The position numbers and the translations under genes are program-made. Shown piece after piece: positions 32,708-43,637 of a stretch of 64,000 nt of DNA. Each line of letters opens with the position of its first letter. Within the stretch, counting starts at the first letter, position 1. The notes under the pieces were generated by a model that was not told the DNA's origin, made no database searches, and saw only the letters and a program-made list of their open reading frames with translations. Origin of the DNA: Campylobacter geochelonis (lineage in GTDB: Bacteria; Campylobacterota; Campylobacteria; Campylobacterales; Campylobacteraceae); assembly GCF_013201685.1 (NCBI RefSeq), contig NZ_CP053844.1, positions 682,001 to 746,000 of the forward strand. Direction: 5' to 3'.

Positions 32708-34301
32708 TGGTAAGATAACTTATAGACTTATTATATTTTTTATAGCGACGATTTTTTCTATTGTTTTTTCCATACCATCTTTTTTACAGCTTGATAAGGG
32801 TCATAAGATAAATTTAGGACTTGATTTACAAGGTGGACTTCACATGCTTTTAGGCGTTGAAACCAACGAAGCAATCCACTCGAAAATCAAGTCAGTCGCC
32901 TCAAGTGTGAGTTATTCAGCGAACAAAGATGACTTGCTTATGGATGGCTTTAGGATAGAAAAAACTTTTTTTGAATTTACTATCCTAGATCCAGATGAAG
33001 CTAGTAAATTTGATGCTATTCTTAAAAATATAAATGGTTTAAACATTCAAAAAAATGGCGAAAACTACAATGTTTCCTTAACTCCAGAAGAAGAAATTGC
33101 TACAAAAGAGTATGCGATAGATCAAGCCGTTGAGACTATAAGAAACAGACTAGATCAGTTTGGTTTGGCTGAACCTATAGTAGCAAGGCAGGGGAAAGAG
33201 GATATTTTAGTTGAGATTCCTGGTGTTAAAACGCAAGAAGATGAGCAACGAGCTAAGGATTTGATAGCTAAAGCAGCTCATTTGCAACTTATGGCACTAG
33301 ATGATAAAAGGCAAGATCAAGCAGGCTCGATGAGCCATGCAGAAGCCGCAAGTTATGGAGATATACTTTTAGATGATGCAAAAGCACCGCAAGTGAAGTA
33401 TGTTGTAAAACAAATTCCAGTTCTTGATGGTGGAATGCTTGTCGATGCTAAAGTCGCGTTTGATCAGCACACAAATCAACCTATTATAAATTTCACACTT
33501 AATTCAGAAGGCGCTGCTATTTTTGGTGATTTTACCGGTAAAAATGTCGGAAAACGACTTGCTATCGTGCTTGATAACAAAGTCTATTCGGCTCCTCGTA
33601 TAAATGAGCGAATCGGTGGTGGAAGTGGGCAGATAAGTGGCGGATTTACCCTAGAAGAGGCAAGAGATGTAGCTATAGCGCTTCGATCTGGCGCACTTTT
33701 AGCTCCTGTTAAGCTACTTGAAAAAAGAAGTATAGGGCCAAGCTTAGGACAAGAAAGTATAGATCAAAGTACAAAAGCCTTAGTTGGCGCTTCGATTTTG
33801 ATAGTTTTGTTTATGATGTTTTACTATGGACTTGCTGGAGTTATAGCAAATATAGCTTTGGTTGTTAATATCTTGCTTTTAGTTTCGGTTATGGCGCTCT
33901 TTGGCGCGACTTTAACCCTGCCTGGAATGGCTGGTATAGTATTAACTGTCGGTATGGCAGTTGATGCCAATGTTATCATAAATGAGCGTATAAGGGAAAT
34001 CCTGCGAGAAGGGGGAAATATACGCACGAGTATCAAAAAAGGTTATGAAAATGCCATGAGTGCGATTATCGACTCAAACCTTACGACATTGATAACTTCG
34101 GCTGCGTTATACGCATATGGAACTGGCCCAGTAAAGGGCTTTGCTGTTACTATGAGTATCGGTATCATAGCTTCGATGCTAACTGCGATTTTAGGAACTC
34201 ATGGAATTTTTGATTTGTTAATGGAAAAAATGGAAAAAAGCCAAAATGCAAAATTATGGTTTGGTTATAAAGTAAGAAAGGCTACAAATGCAGATATTTG
34301 A
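32700..34301 (+). CDS. secD: Protein translocase subunit SecD
   Basis: Proton-driven motor that pulls proteins out of the Sec channel. 533 residues; one N-terminal membrane helix, the D1 motif GLDLQGGLHMLLGVE, a large periplasmic domain ending with LRSGALLAPVKLLEKRSIGPSLG, then five membrane helices with GMAVDANVIINERIREE-like residues. It overlaps secF by 14 bases. Confidence 0.96.
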   Translation: MRSGKITYRLIIFFIATIFSIVFSIPSFLQLDKGHKINLGLDLQGGLHMLLGVETNEAIHSKIKSVASSVSYSANKDDLLMDGFRIEKTFFEFTILDPDEASKFDAILKNINGLNIQKNGENYNVSLTPEEEIATKEYAIDQAVETIRNRLDQFGLAEPIVARQGKEDILVEIPGVKTQEDEQRAKDLIAKAAHLQLMALDDKRQDQAGSMSHAEAASYGDILLDDAKAPQVKYVVKQIPVLDGGMLVDAKVAFDQHTNQPIINFTLNSEGAAIFGDFTGKNVGKRLAIVLDNKVYSAPRINERIGGGSGQISGGFTLEEARDVAIALRSGALLAPVKLLEKRSIGPSLGQESIDQSTKALVGASILIVLFMMFYYGLAGVIANIALVVNILLLVSVMALFGATLTLPGMAGIVLTVGMAVDANVIINERIREILREGGNIRTSIKKGYENAMSAIIDSNLTTLITSAALYAYGTGPVKGFAVTMSIGIIASMLTAILGTHGIFDLLMEKMEKSQNAKLWFGYKVRKATNADI

Positions 34302-35259
34302 TAAAAACAAAATTTATGATTTTATGGGTTATCGCCATGTAGTTCTTGCTATATCTGTATTTTTGATGGTTGGTTCGATGTTTTTGTTCTTTACAAAAGG
34401 CTTTAACTACGGAATAGACTTTTCAGGCGGAACACTAATACAAATCAAGTATGAAGGCGCTGCGCCACTTGATGATATTAGAAAAAAGCTAGAGAGCGTT
34501 GAGGCGCTAAAAGGAGCAAGCGTAACTGAGTTTGGAAGTAGTGATGAAGTTACTATAAGATACTCTGGCTCTTCGGACTCGCTTGGTGTAAATCCAGGAG
34601 CGAGTGTTAGTAAAATTTTAGAAGGAACTGGCAAATTTGAGATAAGAAGGGTTGATGTCGTTGGTCCAAAAGTTGGCGATGACTTAAGAAAAAGCGGTAT
34701 TATGGCGCTTAGCGTATCGCTACTTTTGATTCTTATATATATAGCTTTTAGGTTTGAGTGGAGATTTGCACTTGCTGCAATCGCTTCTGAAATTCACGAT
34801 GTTATCATAACGGTTGGAGCTATAATTTTCTTTAACATAGATGTAAACCTTGACACACTCGCTGCTGTTTTAACGATAGTTGGTTACTCGCTAAATGATA
34901 CTATTATTGTATTTGATAGGATTAGAGAGGGCGTTCAAGAGAGCAAAGAAAGTGATATGAAACATGTTATTAACGAAGCTGTTTCAAGAACGCTTTCAAG
35001 AACGATTTTAACATCATTTACAACCCTAATCAGCGTTGTAATCTTGTTCTTCTATGGTGGAGATATGATATATGGGTTCTCTTTGATTATGCTAGTTGGC
35101 GTTTTGGTTGGAACTGCAAGTTCTGTATTTATTGCAGCTCAAGCGCTAGTTTGGCTTAAATTTAACGTTGTTAACTATAGGGCATCTTTGGCTGAGAAAA
35201 AAAGAAAAGCAAAAGAGAAAGAAAAAATGCGCTCTATGTATGAAAAAGGCATGGTTTAA
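34288..35259 (+). CDS. secF: Protein translocase subunit SecF
   Basis: 323 residues, six membrane helices; GIDFSGGTLIQIKYE at the N-terminus and SLNDTIIVFDRIRE in the membrane domain are diagnostic. Works with SecD and YajC. The C-terminal tail is highly basic (KKRKAKEKEK). Confidence 0.96.
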   Translation: MQIFDKNKIYDFMGYRHVVLAISVFLMVGSMFLFFTKGFNYGIDFSGGTLIQIKYEGAAPLDDIRKKLESVEALKGASVTEFGSSDEVTIRYSGSSDSLGVNPGASVSKILEGTGKFEIRRVDVVGPKVGDDLRKSGIMALSVSLLLILIYIAFRFEWRFALAAIASEIHDVIITVGAIIFFNIDVNLDTLAAVLTIVGYSLNDTIIVFDRIREGVQESKESDMKHVINEAVSRTLSRTILTSFTTLISVVILFFYGGDMIYGFSLIMLVGVLVGTASSVFIAAQALVWLKFNVVNYRASLAEKKRKAKEKEKMRSMYEKGMV

Positions 35260-35270
35260 AAGGAGAGTTT

Positions 35271-35609
35271 ATGAACTGGGGACGAGTTATTCATGTATTT
35301 TTTGCTCTGATGAGCCTTACTACTATAGCGGGTTATCTGTATGAGAATAGTGGCATTGCGCTTTTTATAGCAGCAAGTGTAAACATGATATCGACGCTTC
35401 TAAAAATAGGCGTTAGAAATCTCCTCTCAGCAGAGCTTTTTGCAAGTTCGTTGGTTGCGGACTTGCACCTTATACCAGCTTTTGCTATCTATATAACGAG
35501 TCAAAATATGTCTTTAGTATACTCACTTGTTATAAGCGCAGGTGTTGCAAACATATTTTCACTAGCTTTAATGGTGGTAGAAGCAGCCAAAGATAGAGAT
35601 GAATTTTAG
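35271..35609 (+). CDS. Small integral membrane protein (DUF6394-like)
   Basis: 112 residues with four hydrophobic segments (about 5-25, 28-47, 62-82 and 85-105), an acidic C-terminus and a strong AGGAG ribosome site. Found in epsilonproteobacteria between secF and leuS; I recognise it only as an uncharacterised family. It follows secF by 11 bases, which hints at a membrane role. Confidence 0.8.
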   Translation: MNWGRVIHVFFALMSLTTIAGYLYENSGIALFIAASVNMISTLLKIGVRNLLSAELFASSLVADLHLIPAFAIYITSQNMSLVYSLVISAGVANIFSLALMVVEAAKDRDEF

Positions 35610-35617
35610 GAGAGATA

Positions 35618-38068
35618 ATGAGTTATAATAGTAGTGAGATTGAGTTAAAGTGGCAAAAAATTTGGGCTGATAGTGGCGAGTTTGAGCCAAAAGACAACTA
35701 TAATTTGCCTAAAAAATATATCCTTAGTATGTTTCCATATCCAAGTGGACGCATTCACATGGGGCATGTTAGAAACTACAGCATAGGCGATGCAAGGGCA
35801 AGGTATTTTAGAAAAGAGGGCTTTAATGTCCTTCACCCAATAGGCTTTGATAGCTTTGGTATGCCAGCAGAAAATGCTGCTATAAAGCATAAAGTTCATC
35901 CAAAAAAATGGACTTATGAAAATATCGATTATATGGTAAAAGAGCTTGATAGACTCGGCTTTTCGTTCTCTAAAAACAGGATGCTTGCTACTTCAGATCC
36001 ACTTTATACTAAATTTGAGCAAGAGTTTTTTATAAAACTTTACGAGCATGGGCTTATATATAGAAAAAGCGCTGTTGTAAACTGGTGTGAAAACGACCAA
36101 ACGGTTTTGGCAAATGAACAAGTTGAAGATGGCAAGTGCTGGAGGTGTGGACATGAAGTCGTGCAAAAAGAGATGCCAGGGTATTATCTTAAAATCACAT
36201 CTTACGCGCAAGAGCTTTTAGATGAGTTAAAAGGCTTAGAGGGGCATTGGCCACAACAAGTTATAACTATGCAAGAAAACTGGATAGGAAGAAGCTTTGG
36301 ACTTGAGTTTAGTTTTAAATTCGATGATAAAAGCAAAGAAGTCTTAGATGGAATTCCTGGATTTAGCGTATTTACAACTCGCCCTGATACGATATATGGT
36401 ATGAGTTATGCAGCAGTTGCACCAGAGCATAATGTCGTTAAAAAGCTACTTAGCAAAAACTATCTTGACGAAGAGACAAAAACTAAACTTAAGAATATCT
36501 TAAACCAAAGTCCACGCGAGCGACAAGCAAGTGATAAAGATGGTGTGTTTTTAAATTTATATGTAATTCACCCATTAACTGGTAAAAAAATTCCAGTTTG
36601 GATGGCAAATTTTGTTTTAGCTGAGTATGGTGGAGGCGCTGTTATGGCAGTTCCTGCGCATGATGAGAGGGATTATGAGTTTGCAAAGAAATTTAACCTT
36701 AACATTATTCAAAGTATAGTTTCAAAAGATGGAGTTGCAAATTTAGAAAACGAAGCCTACACACAACCTGGAATTTTAGTAAATTCAGATGAGTTTAACG
36801 GACTTGATAACGAAGATGCAAAGCTTAAAATCATAGAGAAATTTGAAGAGAAAAAACTTGGAAAAAGGGTTGTAAATTTTAAACTTCGCGATTGGGGTGT
36901 GAGTCGCCAGAGGTATTGGGGCGCACCTATTCCGATGATTCATTGTGATAAGTGCGGTTTGGTTGGCGAAAGTTTTAAAAACCTACCAGTAACGCTTCCT
37001 GATGATATAGAGATAACTGGAGAGGGAAATCCGCTTGAAAAGCATCCAACTTGGAAAAACTGTATATGCCCAAAATGCGGTCGCCCAGCAGTAAGAGAGA
37101 CAGATACTCTTGATACATTTTTTGAGTCAAGCTGGTATTTTGCTCGTTTTGCAAGCGATGAAAAAACGTGGCAAGAGAAGGCTTTTGATGAAAAAAGTGT
37201 GAATTACTGGATGAATGTCGATCAATACATCGGCGGAATCGAACATGCGATTTTACACCTTCTTTATGCTAGGTTTTTTCAAAAAGCGCTTAGAGATATC
37301 GGGTATTTAAGAGATAGCGAACCGTTTGCAAATTTGCTAACTCAAGGCATGGTTTTAAAAGATGGCGCTAAGATGAGTAAGTCAAAAGGAAATGTTGTAG
37401 ATCCTGATGATATCATAGAAAAATATGGCGCTGATACAGCTAGACTTTTCATACTTTTTGCAGCTCCTCCACAAAAAGAGCTTGAGTGGAATGATAGCGC
37501 GGTTGAGGGAGCTTATAAGTTTTTAAACAGACTTTATGATAGAAGTGAAAATGTCATAAAAACTACAAAAATTCCAACTTTTGAGCATGAAAAACTAAGC
37601 AAAGAGCAAAAATACGCACGCCTTAAAGTCTATGAAGCACTTAAAAAATCTTATGATGTTTATAAAGAGACATTTGCATTTAACACACTAATAGCAGCTT
37701 GTATGGAAGCGCTTAATGCACTTAATGCGCAAGATAGCAAAGAGGTTTTAACTGAGGGATATTTTGTTATACTAAATTTACTAGAACCAATCGTTCCTCA
37801 CCTTGCAAATGAGCTTAGCGAGAACCTTTTTAAAAGAGAGAATTTTAAAACTCTAAAAATGTGCGAAGAGGTTTTTGCAAAAGATAGTCTAAATTTAGCC
37901 ATCACAGTAAATGGCAAAAGAAGAGGCGAGTTTGAGATAGATATAAATGCAAGTGAGGCTGAAATTTTAGCAGCTGCTAAGAAAAATGTAGAAAAATGGA
38001 TAGGTGGCAAAGAGCTTGTTAAAGAGATTTATGTCAAAGAGAAGCTTGTAAATTTGGTTGTTAAATAA
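35618..38068 (+). CDS. leuS: Leucyl-tRNA synthetase
   Basis: Class I aminoacyl-tRNA synthetase. 816 residues; HIGH motif as HMGH (47-50) within [15 protein letters not shown], a CP1 editing domain with TTRPDTIYG and VPAHDERD, zinc-knuckle cysteines (CDKCGL and CPKCGR), and KMSKSKGN near residue 585. AGGAGAG ribosome site 8 bases after the preceding gene. Confidence 0.97.
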   Translation: MSYNSSEIELKWQKIWADSGEFEPKDNYNLPKKYILSMFPYPSGRIHMGHVRNYSIGDARARYFRKEGFNVLHPIGFDSFGMPAENAAIKHKVHPKKWTYENIDYMVKELDRLGFSFSKNRMLATSDPLYTKFEQEFFIKLYEHGLIYRKSAVVNWCENDQTVLANEQVEDGKCWRCGHEVVQKEMPGYYLKITSYAQELLDELKGLEGHWPQQVITMQENWIGRSFGLEFSFKFDDKSKEVLDGIPGFSVFTTRPDTIYGMSYAAVAPEHNVVKKLLSKNYLDEETKTKLKNILNQSPRERQASDKDGVFLNLYVIHPLTGKKIPVWMANFVLAEYGGGAVMAVPAHDERDYEFAKKFNLNIIQSIVSKDGVANLENEAYTQPGILVNSDEFNGLDNEDAKLKIIEKFEEKKLGKRVVNFKLRDWGVSRQRYWGAPIPMIHCDKCGLVGESFKNLPVTLPDDIEITGEGNPLEKHPTWKNCICPKCGRPAVRETDTLDTFFESSWYFARFASDEKTWQEKAFDEKSVNYWMNVDQYIGGIEHAILHLLYARFFQKALRDIGYLRDSEPFANLLTQGMVLKDGAKMSKSKGNVVDPDDIIEKYGADTARLFILFAAPPQKELEWNDSAVEGAYKFLNRLYDRSENVIKTTKIPTFEHEKLSKEQKYARLKVYEALKKSYDVYKETFAFNTLIAACMEALNALNAQDSKEVLTEGYFVILNLLEPIVPHLANELSENLFKRENFKTLKMCEEVFAKDSLNLAITVNGKRRGEFEIDINASEAEILAAAKKNVEKWIGGKELVKEIYVKEKLVNLVVK

Positions 38069-38079
38069 GGATAAGAGAT

Positions 38080-38622
38080 ATGAGGCGAATTTTAGCGATT
38101 GTTTTTGTGATTTTTGTTGTTGGGTGCGGGTATAGACCAGTTGCTAGAGTGGCTGATAGTATTTTAGCTGATAGCGTTTTTGTTGATGTTGTGATGAGTA
38201 AAACCGACCCGCAAAATACAGTTGCGATAAAAGATGCCGTTAGAGAGGGCATAGTTTCTAGACTTCATAGAAGACTTGCCCCAAAACAAAGCGCACAAAG
38301 CTATATAATCGCCTCTATAAAATCTCTTAGCTTTACTGCGCTAACATACGATCAATACGGTTATATAACAAGTTACCGTGCAAATTTAACTATAAATTTC
38401 CAAACTAAACTAAAAGATGGAAGCGTTGTGAATTTAAGCGGAAGTGGAGATCATGACTTTAGGGTAACTAGACTTGTAAAAAGTAGCCGTGACACAAGTA
38501 GTGTTATCAGCGATAAAGATAGATATGATGCGATACAAAATGCCTCCACGCAAGCATTTGATGAGTTTGTCGCAGCACTTAGTGTAAAAGCTATGCAAAA
38601 AGAAAAATTAGACGAGCATTAA
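38080..38622 (+). CDS. lptE: LPS-assembly lipoprotein LptE
   Basis: 180 residues with a lipoprotein signal whose lipobox is VVGC, giving the mature start CGYRP, typical of LptE. The alpha+beta domain following (AIKDAVREGIVSRLHRRL) fits. It would plug the LptD barrel that inserts lipopolysaccharide into the outer membrane. Placed between leuS and folC as in other campylobacters. Confidence 0.85.
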   Translation: MRRILAIVFVIFVVGCGYRPVARVADSILADSVFVDVVMSKTDPQNTVAIKDAVREGIVSRLHRRLAPKQSAQSYIIASIKSLSFTALTYDQYGYITSYRANLTINFQTKLKDGSVVNLSGSGDHDFRVTRLVKSSRDTSSVISDKDRYDAIQNASTQAFDEFVAALSVKAMQKEKLDEH

Positions 38623-38624
38623 AT

Positions 38625-39791
38625 TTGAAGTTAGATGAGTTTTTGCAAAACAAGCCGTTGTATTATGCAACGATTGATTATGATAGAATGCCGCGCGCTT
38701 TTAAAAGCATAAAAGATAAGCTAAGTTTAAAGCCTATTATCCACATTGTTGGCACAAACGGCAAGGGAAGTACTGGGCGGTTTTTAGCTCAGTTAATTGA
38801 AAATTTGGGCTTTAGCGTTGGACACTATACATCTCCGCATATTTTTAAATTTAACGAGCGATTTTATCTAAACGGACACGATGCGAGCGATGATGAGCTT
38901 GAAAATGCTCATGAAATTTTACAAAATTTATTAAATGATGAGTTTAAAAACTCGCTTTCATACTTTGAGTATGCGACATTTTTAGCTGCGGTTCTTTTTA
39001 AAAATTGCGATTATGTTATCTTTGAAGCTGGTATGGGAGCGCAGTTTGATGCGACAAATGTTTTTGAAAAACGCCTATCTCTTTTTACTCCAATCGGACT
39101 TGATCACACCGATATGCTTGGCAAAAATATTGAAGAGATAAGCTATACAAAACTTATAAGTATGGATAAAATGGCTATTTTAAACGATAGTATGAATGAA
39201 ATTTCAGTTAGTATCGCAAAAGATATAGCAGTGAAAAAAGGAACAAATTTAAAATTTGCAAAAGATGTTTTAGATAGTAAAGATATAGAAGATATCAAAA
39301 AATATGGGGTTAAATTTAGCCTTGCGAATTTTCAAATTTCAAATTTATCCCTTAGCACAGCAGCGCTAAAATCGCTAAATTTAAAACCTAAATTTGATGG
39401 TTTAAAAAGGCTAAATTTAGTTGGACGCATTCAAAAAATAACTCCAAATTTAACCATAGATGTCGGACACAACGAGCTAGCTGCACAAAACATTTTAAAA
39501 GAATTTGATGGCAAAAAAGTAGTTTTGATTTACAACGCCTTTTTAGATAAAGACTACAAAGCTGTTTTAAAAACTCTTAAACCGATTATAAAAAGGGTTG
39601 AAATTTATACCTATAAAAGCACTCAAAGAAAGCTAGCTACCGAGTTTTTAGAAGATATGCTTTTAAAAGAGGGGATAGAATTTACTAAATTTAAAAAATT
39701 GCACGAAAATCAAAACTATCTCTTGTTTGGCTCTTTTATGCTTGTAGAGGAGTTTTTAAGGAGAGAGCTTGGTAAAGAAAACTTATGTTAG
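38625..39791 (+). CDS. folC: Folylpolyglutamate/dihydrofolate synthase FolC
   Basis: Adds glutamate to dihydropteroate and folates. 388 residues; ATP loop HIVGTNGKGSTGRF (about 42-55), GHYTSPHIFKFNERF, and the Mur-ligase style domain ending with DVGHNELAA. TTG start 2 bases after lptE. The last 23 bases overlap the M23 peptidase gene. Confidence 0.94.
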   Translation: MKLDEFLQNKPLYYATIDYDRMPRAFKSIKDKLSLKPIIHIVGTNGKGSTGRFLAQLIENLGFSVGHYTSPHIFKFNERFYLNGHDASDDELENAHEILQNLLNDEFKNSLSYFEYATFLAAVLFKNCDYVIFEAGMGAQFDATNVFEKRLSLFTPIGLDHTDMLGKNIEEISYTKLISMDKMAILNDSMNEISVSIAKDIAVKKGTNLKFAKDVLDSKDIEDIKKYGVKFSLANFQISNLSLSTAALKSLNLKPKFDGLKRLNLVGRIQKITPNLTIDVGHNELAAQNILKEFDGKKVVLIYNAFLDKDYKAVLKTLKPIIKRVEIYTYKSTQRKLATEFLEDMLLKEGIEFTKFKKLHENQNYLLFGSFMLVEEFLRRELGKENLC

Positions 39792-40638
39792 GCTTATCGA
39801 TGAAGATGGAACGAAAAGCTACGAATTTTCTCAAAATTTTAGAAGAAATTTAAAACTATTCTCCTTTTTTGGACTTTTTTTATTTTGTGCGTTAGTGATA
39901 GTTATCTTCTTTTTTTATAGACAAAATGCAAATTTAAAAGAGCTTTCAAAAAAATTATATATACAAAATACAGAGTTAGTTCGCCAAAGCAGCAAACTTT
40001 TAGAAGATAAAAATGAACTTTTAAAGCAAAATGATGTAAATGATGAGATGGTAAGTGATCTTAAAATCGCACTTGCTCTTGGAAATGTTTCAAATTCTTT
40101 AAAAGAAAGCGATGAAGATACGGATAAAATCGTGCTTGAAGATAGCTTGCAAAAGCAGTTTTTGCGTAGCGTGCCAAATGGTTGGCCGATTTTAAACAAG
40201 GGCGTAACTGATAACTATGGTATGAGAGTTCATCCCATTAGCAAAAGTGAACTTTTCCATCATGGTATCGACTTAAGAGCTAAAGAGGGAACGCCCATTT
40301 ATGCGACAGCAGATGGTTTTGTCGAGTATGCGACAAACTCTTCAAGCGGATATGGATATCTTGTTATCATTTCGCATAATTTTGGGTTTAAAACCAGATA
40401 TGGACATATGCTAAACAAAGATGTTGTCAAAGTCGGTCAGTGGGTAAAAAGAGGCGAGCTTATAGGATATAGCGGAAACACGGGCTATAGCACAGGTCCT
40501 CATCTTCACTACGAAGTGCGGTTTTTAGAGCGCACGCTAGATCCGATAAATTTTATAAATTTTGATAATATTTTTATAAACGAAAGAAAAATCCCATGGC
40601 AAGGGCTTTTAAAGGCTATTGCTGAATTTAATAGCTAA
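39769..40638 (+). CDS. M23 family peptidoglycan endopeptidase, membrane-anchored
   Basis: 289 residues. TTG start with an AAGGAGAG site inside folC. One N-terminal membrane helix (about 31-50), a coiled-coil stretch (about 52-100), then an M23 domain with zinc ligands in HHGIDLRAKEG and GPHLHYEVRF. Cleaves peptide crosslinks in the periplasm. The C. jejuni gene at the same place next to folC and mfd encodes a cell-shape endopeptidase of the Csd1/Pgp3 group, so a role in helical shape is plausible; I have not shown orthology. Confidence 0.88.
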   Translation: MVKKTYVRLIDEDGTKSYEFSQNFRRNLKLFSFFGLFLFCALVIVIFFFYRQNANLKELSKKLYIQNTELVRQSSKLLEDKNELLKQNDVNDEMVSDLKIALALGNVSNSLKESDEDTDKIVLEDSLQKQFLRSVPNGWPILNKGVTDNYGMRVHPISKSELFHHGIDLRAKEGTPIYATADGFVEYATNSSSGYGYLVIISHNFGFKTRYGHMLNKDVVKVGQWVKRGELIGYSGNTGYSTGPHLHYEVRFLERTLDPINFINFDNIFINERKIPWQGLLKAIAEFNS

Positions 40639-40691
40639 ATTTAAGTATAAATTTAAAAATCAAATATGAGTTAATAGAAAGATTTTAGAGT

Positions 40692-43637
40692 ATGCAAGCA
40701 GAAATTTATGAGTATTTTTTAAAAAACCAAAAAGATATCTTAGTATCAAAAGATGACAAAGAGGCAGCGCAGTTTGCAGACGCAGCAACTTTAGCCGGAA
40801 AAGAAGTCTATGTTTTGCCTGATTTTAGAGCAGTTTATGGCGATGATTTGCGAAGTTATTACGATGAGCTTTTAAACATAAGCAAAGAGTTGAATAAATT
40901 TTATAAAAGCAAAAGCAAAAACAAACTTATAATTAGCCCAGTAAAAACGCTTCTTCACAAGCTTCCTGGAAAAAAACATCTCCAAAGCAAAACGATAAAT
41001 TTCGCCGATAAGCTAAATTTAAGCGAGTTTAAAGATGAAATAGTGCGTTTTGGTTATGAGGTGGTTGATATCGTTGAGCTAAGTGGCGAGGTGAGTTTTC
41101 GTGGCGAGATAATCGACATTTTCCCAGTTGGAAGCGAGAGTGCATTTAGAATTTTACTTGATGATAATGAAGTTGAGAGCATAAGAAGCTTTGATGTGAC
41201 AACGCAACTAAGCGAAAAAATCGAGCTAGAAAGCCTTGAAATCGTTCCATTTATCGCCTCGCTAAACAAAGAAGAGTTTGAAAAAGCTAGCCAAAAGATA
41301 CAAAATTTACAAAGCGATGCTTTGATAAGCGATTTAAACTCGCTTGGATTTTGGGCGGTTGATGACTTTGTTGATTATCTTAGTGAGTTTAGCGCTGTTA
41401 GTTTGTATAAATTTGATGATGAAGAGTTCAAAGAGAGCTTTGAGTATTTAAAAAATATAGAAATTTTGCCACAAGCGACTAAATTTAAAGACTTAAGCGC
41501 TACTTTTTCTAATGAGTTTTTAGCATTTCATAAAAACAAAAAGATAAAAATTCTAGCTAGAAACAGCTCGATTTTTGCTAGTTTAAATATAGAAAAAACT
41601 CCAAATTTAGAGTTTGTTTTAAGCCCTTTGATACTAAATTTAATAAGTCGCGATGAAGTTATCATCTCGCTAAACAAGCCACTTTCTAAAAAAAGGCATA
41701 AAAAATCAAGTATAGTCATAGATGAGCTAAAAGTTGGGGATTATGTTGTTCACTCTGAGTATGGCATAGGCAAATTTATAGGGCTTGAGTTAGCGCGCGT
41801 TATGGGCGCACAGCGCGAGTTTGTCGCAATAGCATATCAAAACAACGATAAACTTCTTTTGCCAGTTGAAAATTTAAATATGATAGATAGATACATCGCA
41901 AACGCCGAAGTTGCCGCGCTTGATAGGCTTGGAAAGGGAAGCTTTGCTAAGATTAAAGAAAAAGTTAGAGAAAAACTCTTTGCTATCGCTTCGCGCATTA
42001 TCGAAATGGCGGCGCAAAGAGAGCTAGTTGAGGGCAAAAGTCTAGCGTCAAACTCAAACGAATATGCTAAATTTATATCTCATGCTGGATTTGAGTATAC
42101 AAAAGATCAAGCACGAAGCATAGAAGATATCCAAAATGAGCTAAAAAGCGGCAAGGTTATGGATAGGCTTTTAAGTGGAGATGTTGGTTTTGGCAAGACT
42201 GAAGTTGCAATGAATGCTATATTTACCGCGGTAAAAAGCGGCTATCAAGCTTTGTTTTTTGTCCCAACAACCTTACTTAGCTCACAACACTACAAGAGTT
42301 TAAAAGAGCGTTTTCGTGAGTTTGAAATTCCAGTTTTTAGGCTTGATAGATTTAGCACAACTGCTGGAAAAAACGCTCTTAAAAAAGCGTTGTTTGATGG
42401 TACGCCATTAGTTTGTGTTGGGACTCACGCGCTTTTAGGATTAGAGGCTAAAAATATAGGCTTGATTGTAATCGATGAAGAGCATAAATTTGGTGTTAAA
42501 CAAAAAGAAAAGCTAAAGGAAATCTCTTCAAATTCGCACGTTTTAAGCATGAGCGCAACCCCAATCCCAAGAAGTTTAAATATGGCATTAAGTTCTATTA
42601 AAACTTACAGCACGCTTTTGACTCCGCCAAAAGATAGACAAGATGTAAAAACGCTTGTAAAAGAGTGGGATGAAAAAGTTGTAAAAGAGGCGATTTTAAG
42701 GGAGCTTAGGCGAGGCGGACAGATATTTTATGTGCATAATCACATAGCAAGTATGCAAGGTGTAGAAAAAGAGCTTTTGCAAATTTTGCCAAATTTACGC
42801 ATTTTAACTCTTCATTCAAAAATAGATCAAAAGATAACCGAAGAAGAGGTTATGAAATTTCTAAACAAAGAGTATGATTTGCTACTTTGTACAAGCATAG
42901 TTGAGAGTGGAATTCATATGCCAAATGTAAATACCATCATTGTAAATAGCGCAAACAAATTTGGCATAGCAGATCTTCATCAGCTTCGCGGCAGAGTCGG
43001 TAGAAGCGACCGTCAAGCATACTGCTACTTTTTAATCGAAGATAAAAATGCGCTAAATAAAGATAGTTTAAAAAGGCTAGTTGCGCTTGAGAGCAACTCA
43101 TTTTTGGGTTCTGGTTCGGTTTTAGCCTATCATGATCTTGAAATCAGAGGTGGCGGAAATCTTGTCGGAGAGGCGCAAAGCGGGCATATAGAAGCTATCG
43201 GCTACTCGCTTTATCTAAGAATGCTTGAAGATGAGATAAACGCTCTTTTAAACAAAAAGGCAAATGTGATAAACAATGTCGATATGAGGCTCAATGTCAC
43301 GGCGTTTTTAAATAGCGATTATATCAAAGAAGATCGCCTAAGGCTGGAGCTTTATAGAAGACTTAGCAAGTGTAAAGACGCGCCAAGCGTGTATGAAGTG
43401 GCAAGTGAGATGGAAGATAGGTTTGGTAAATTTGATATCTATACAAAACAGTTTGTTGATGTTATGTTGATTAAAGTTATGGCACAAAATTTAGGTATAA
43501 AAGCGATATCAAATTATGAGATGAATATAAGCTTAACTAAGCAAAATGATGAAAAAATCGTGCTAAAATCAAGAAGCAAAGATGATGATGACATTTTAGC
43601 TGAAATTTTAGCATATCTTAGAAAGGAGAGCAAATGA
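40692..43637 (+). CDS. mfd: Transcription-repair coupling factor Mfd
   Basis: DNA translocase that removes stalled RNA polymerase and recruits UvrA. 981 residues: UvrB-like N-terminal module, RNA polymerase interaction domain (LKVGDYVVHSEYGIGKFIGL), then a RecG-like motor with Walker A SGDVGFGKTE (about 493), DEEHKFGVKQKEKL and SIVESGIHMPNVNT plus QLRGRVGRSDRQAYCYF. Slightly shorter than E. coli Mfd (about 1148) as in related epsilonproteobacteria. It overlaps the next gene by 4 bases. Confidence 0.96.
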   Translation: MQAEIYEYFLKNQKDILVSKDDKEAAQFADAATLAGKEVYVLPDFRAVYGDDLRSYYDELLNISKELNKFYKSKSKNKLIISPVKTLLHKLPGKKHLQSKTINFADKLNLSEFKDEIVRFGYEVVDIVELSGEVSFRGEIIDIFPVGSESAFRILLDDNEVESIRSFDVTTQLSEKIELESLEIVPFIASLNKEEFEKASQKIQNLQSDALISDLNSLGFWAVDDFVDYLSEFSAVSLYKFDDEEFKESFEYLKNIEILPQATKFKDLSATFSNEFLAFHKNKKIKILARNSSIFASLNIEKTPNLEFVLSPLILNLISRDEVIISLNKPLSKKRHKKSSIVIDELKVGDYVVHSEYGIGKFIGLELARVMGAQREFVAIAYQNNDKLLLPVENLNMIDRYIANAEVAALDRLGKGSFAKIKEKVREKLFAIASRIIEMAAQRELVEGKSLASNSNEYAKFISHAGFEYTKDQARSIEDIQNELKSGKVMDRLLSGDVGFGKTEVAMNAIFTAVKSGYQALFFVPTTLLSSQHYKSLKERFREFEIPVFRLDRFSTTAGKNALKKALFDGTPLVCVGTHALLGLEAKNIGLIVIDEEHKFGVKQKEKLKEISSNSHVLSMSATPIPRSLNMALSSIKTYSTLLTPPKDRQDVKTLVKEWDEKVVKEAILRELRRGGQIFYVHNHIASMQGVEKELLQILPNLRILTLHSKIDQKITEEEVMKFLNKEYDLLLCTSIVESGIHMPNVNTIIVNSANKFGIADLHQLRGRVGRSDRQAYCYFLIEDKNALNKDSLKRLVALESNSFLGSGSVLAYHDLEIRGGGNLVGEAQSGHIEAIGYSLYLRMLEDEINALLNKKANVINNVDMRLNVTAFLNSDYIKEDRLRLELYRRLSKCKDAPSVYEVASEMEDRFGKFDIYTKQFVDVMLIKVMAQNLGIKAISNYEMNISLTKQNDEKIVLKSRSKDDDDILAEILAYLRKESK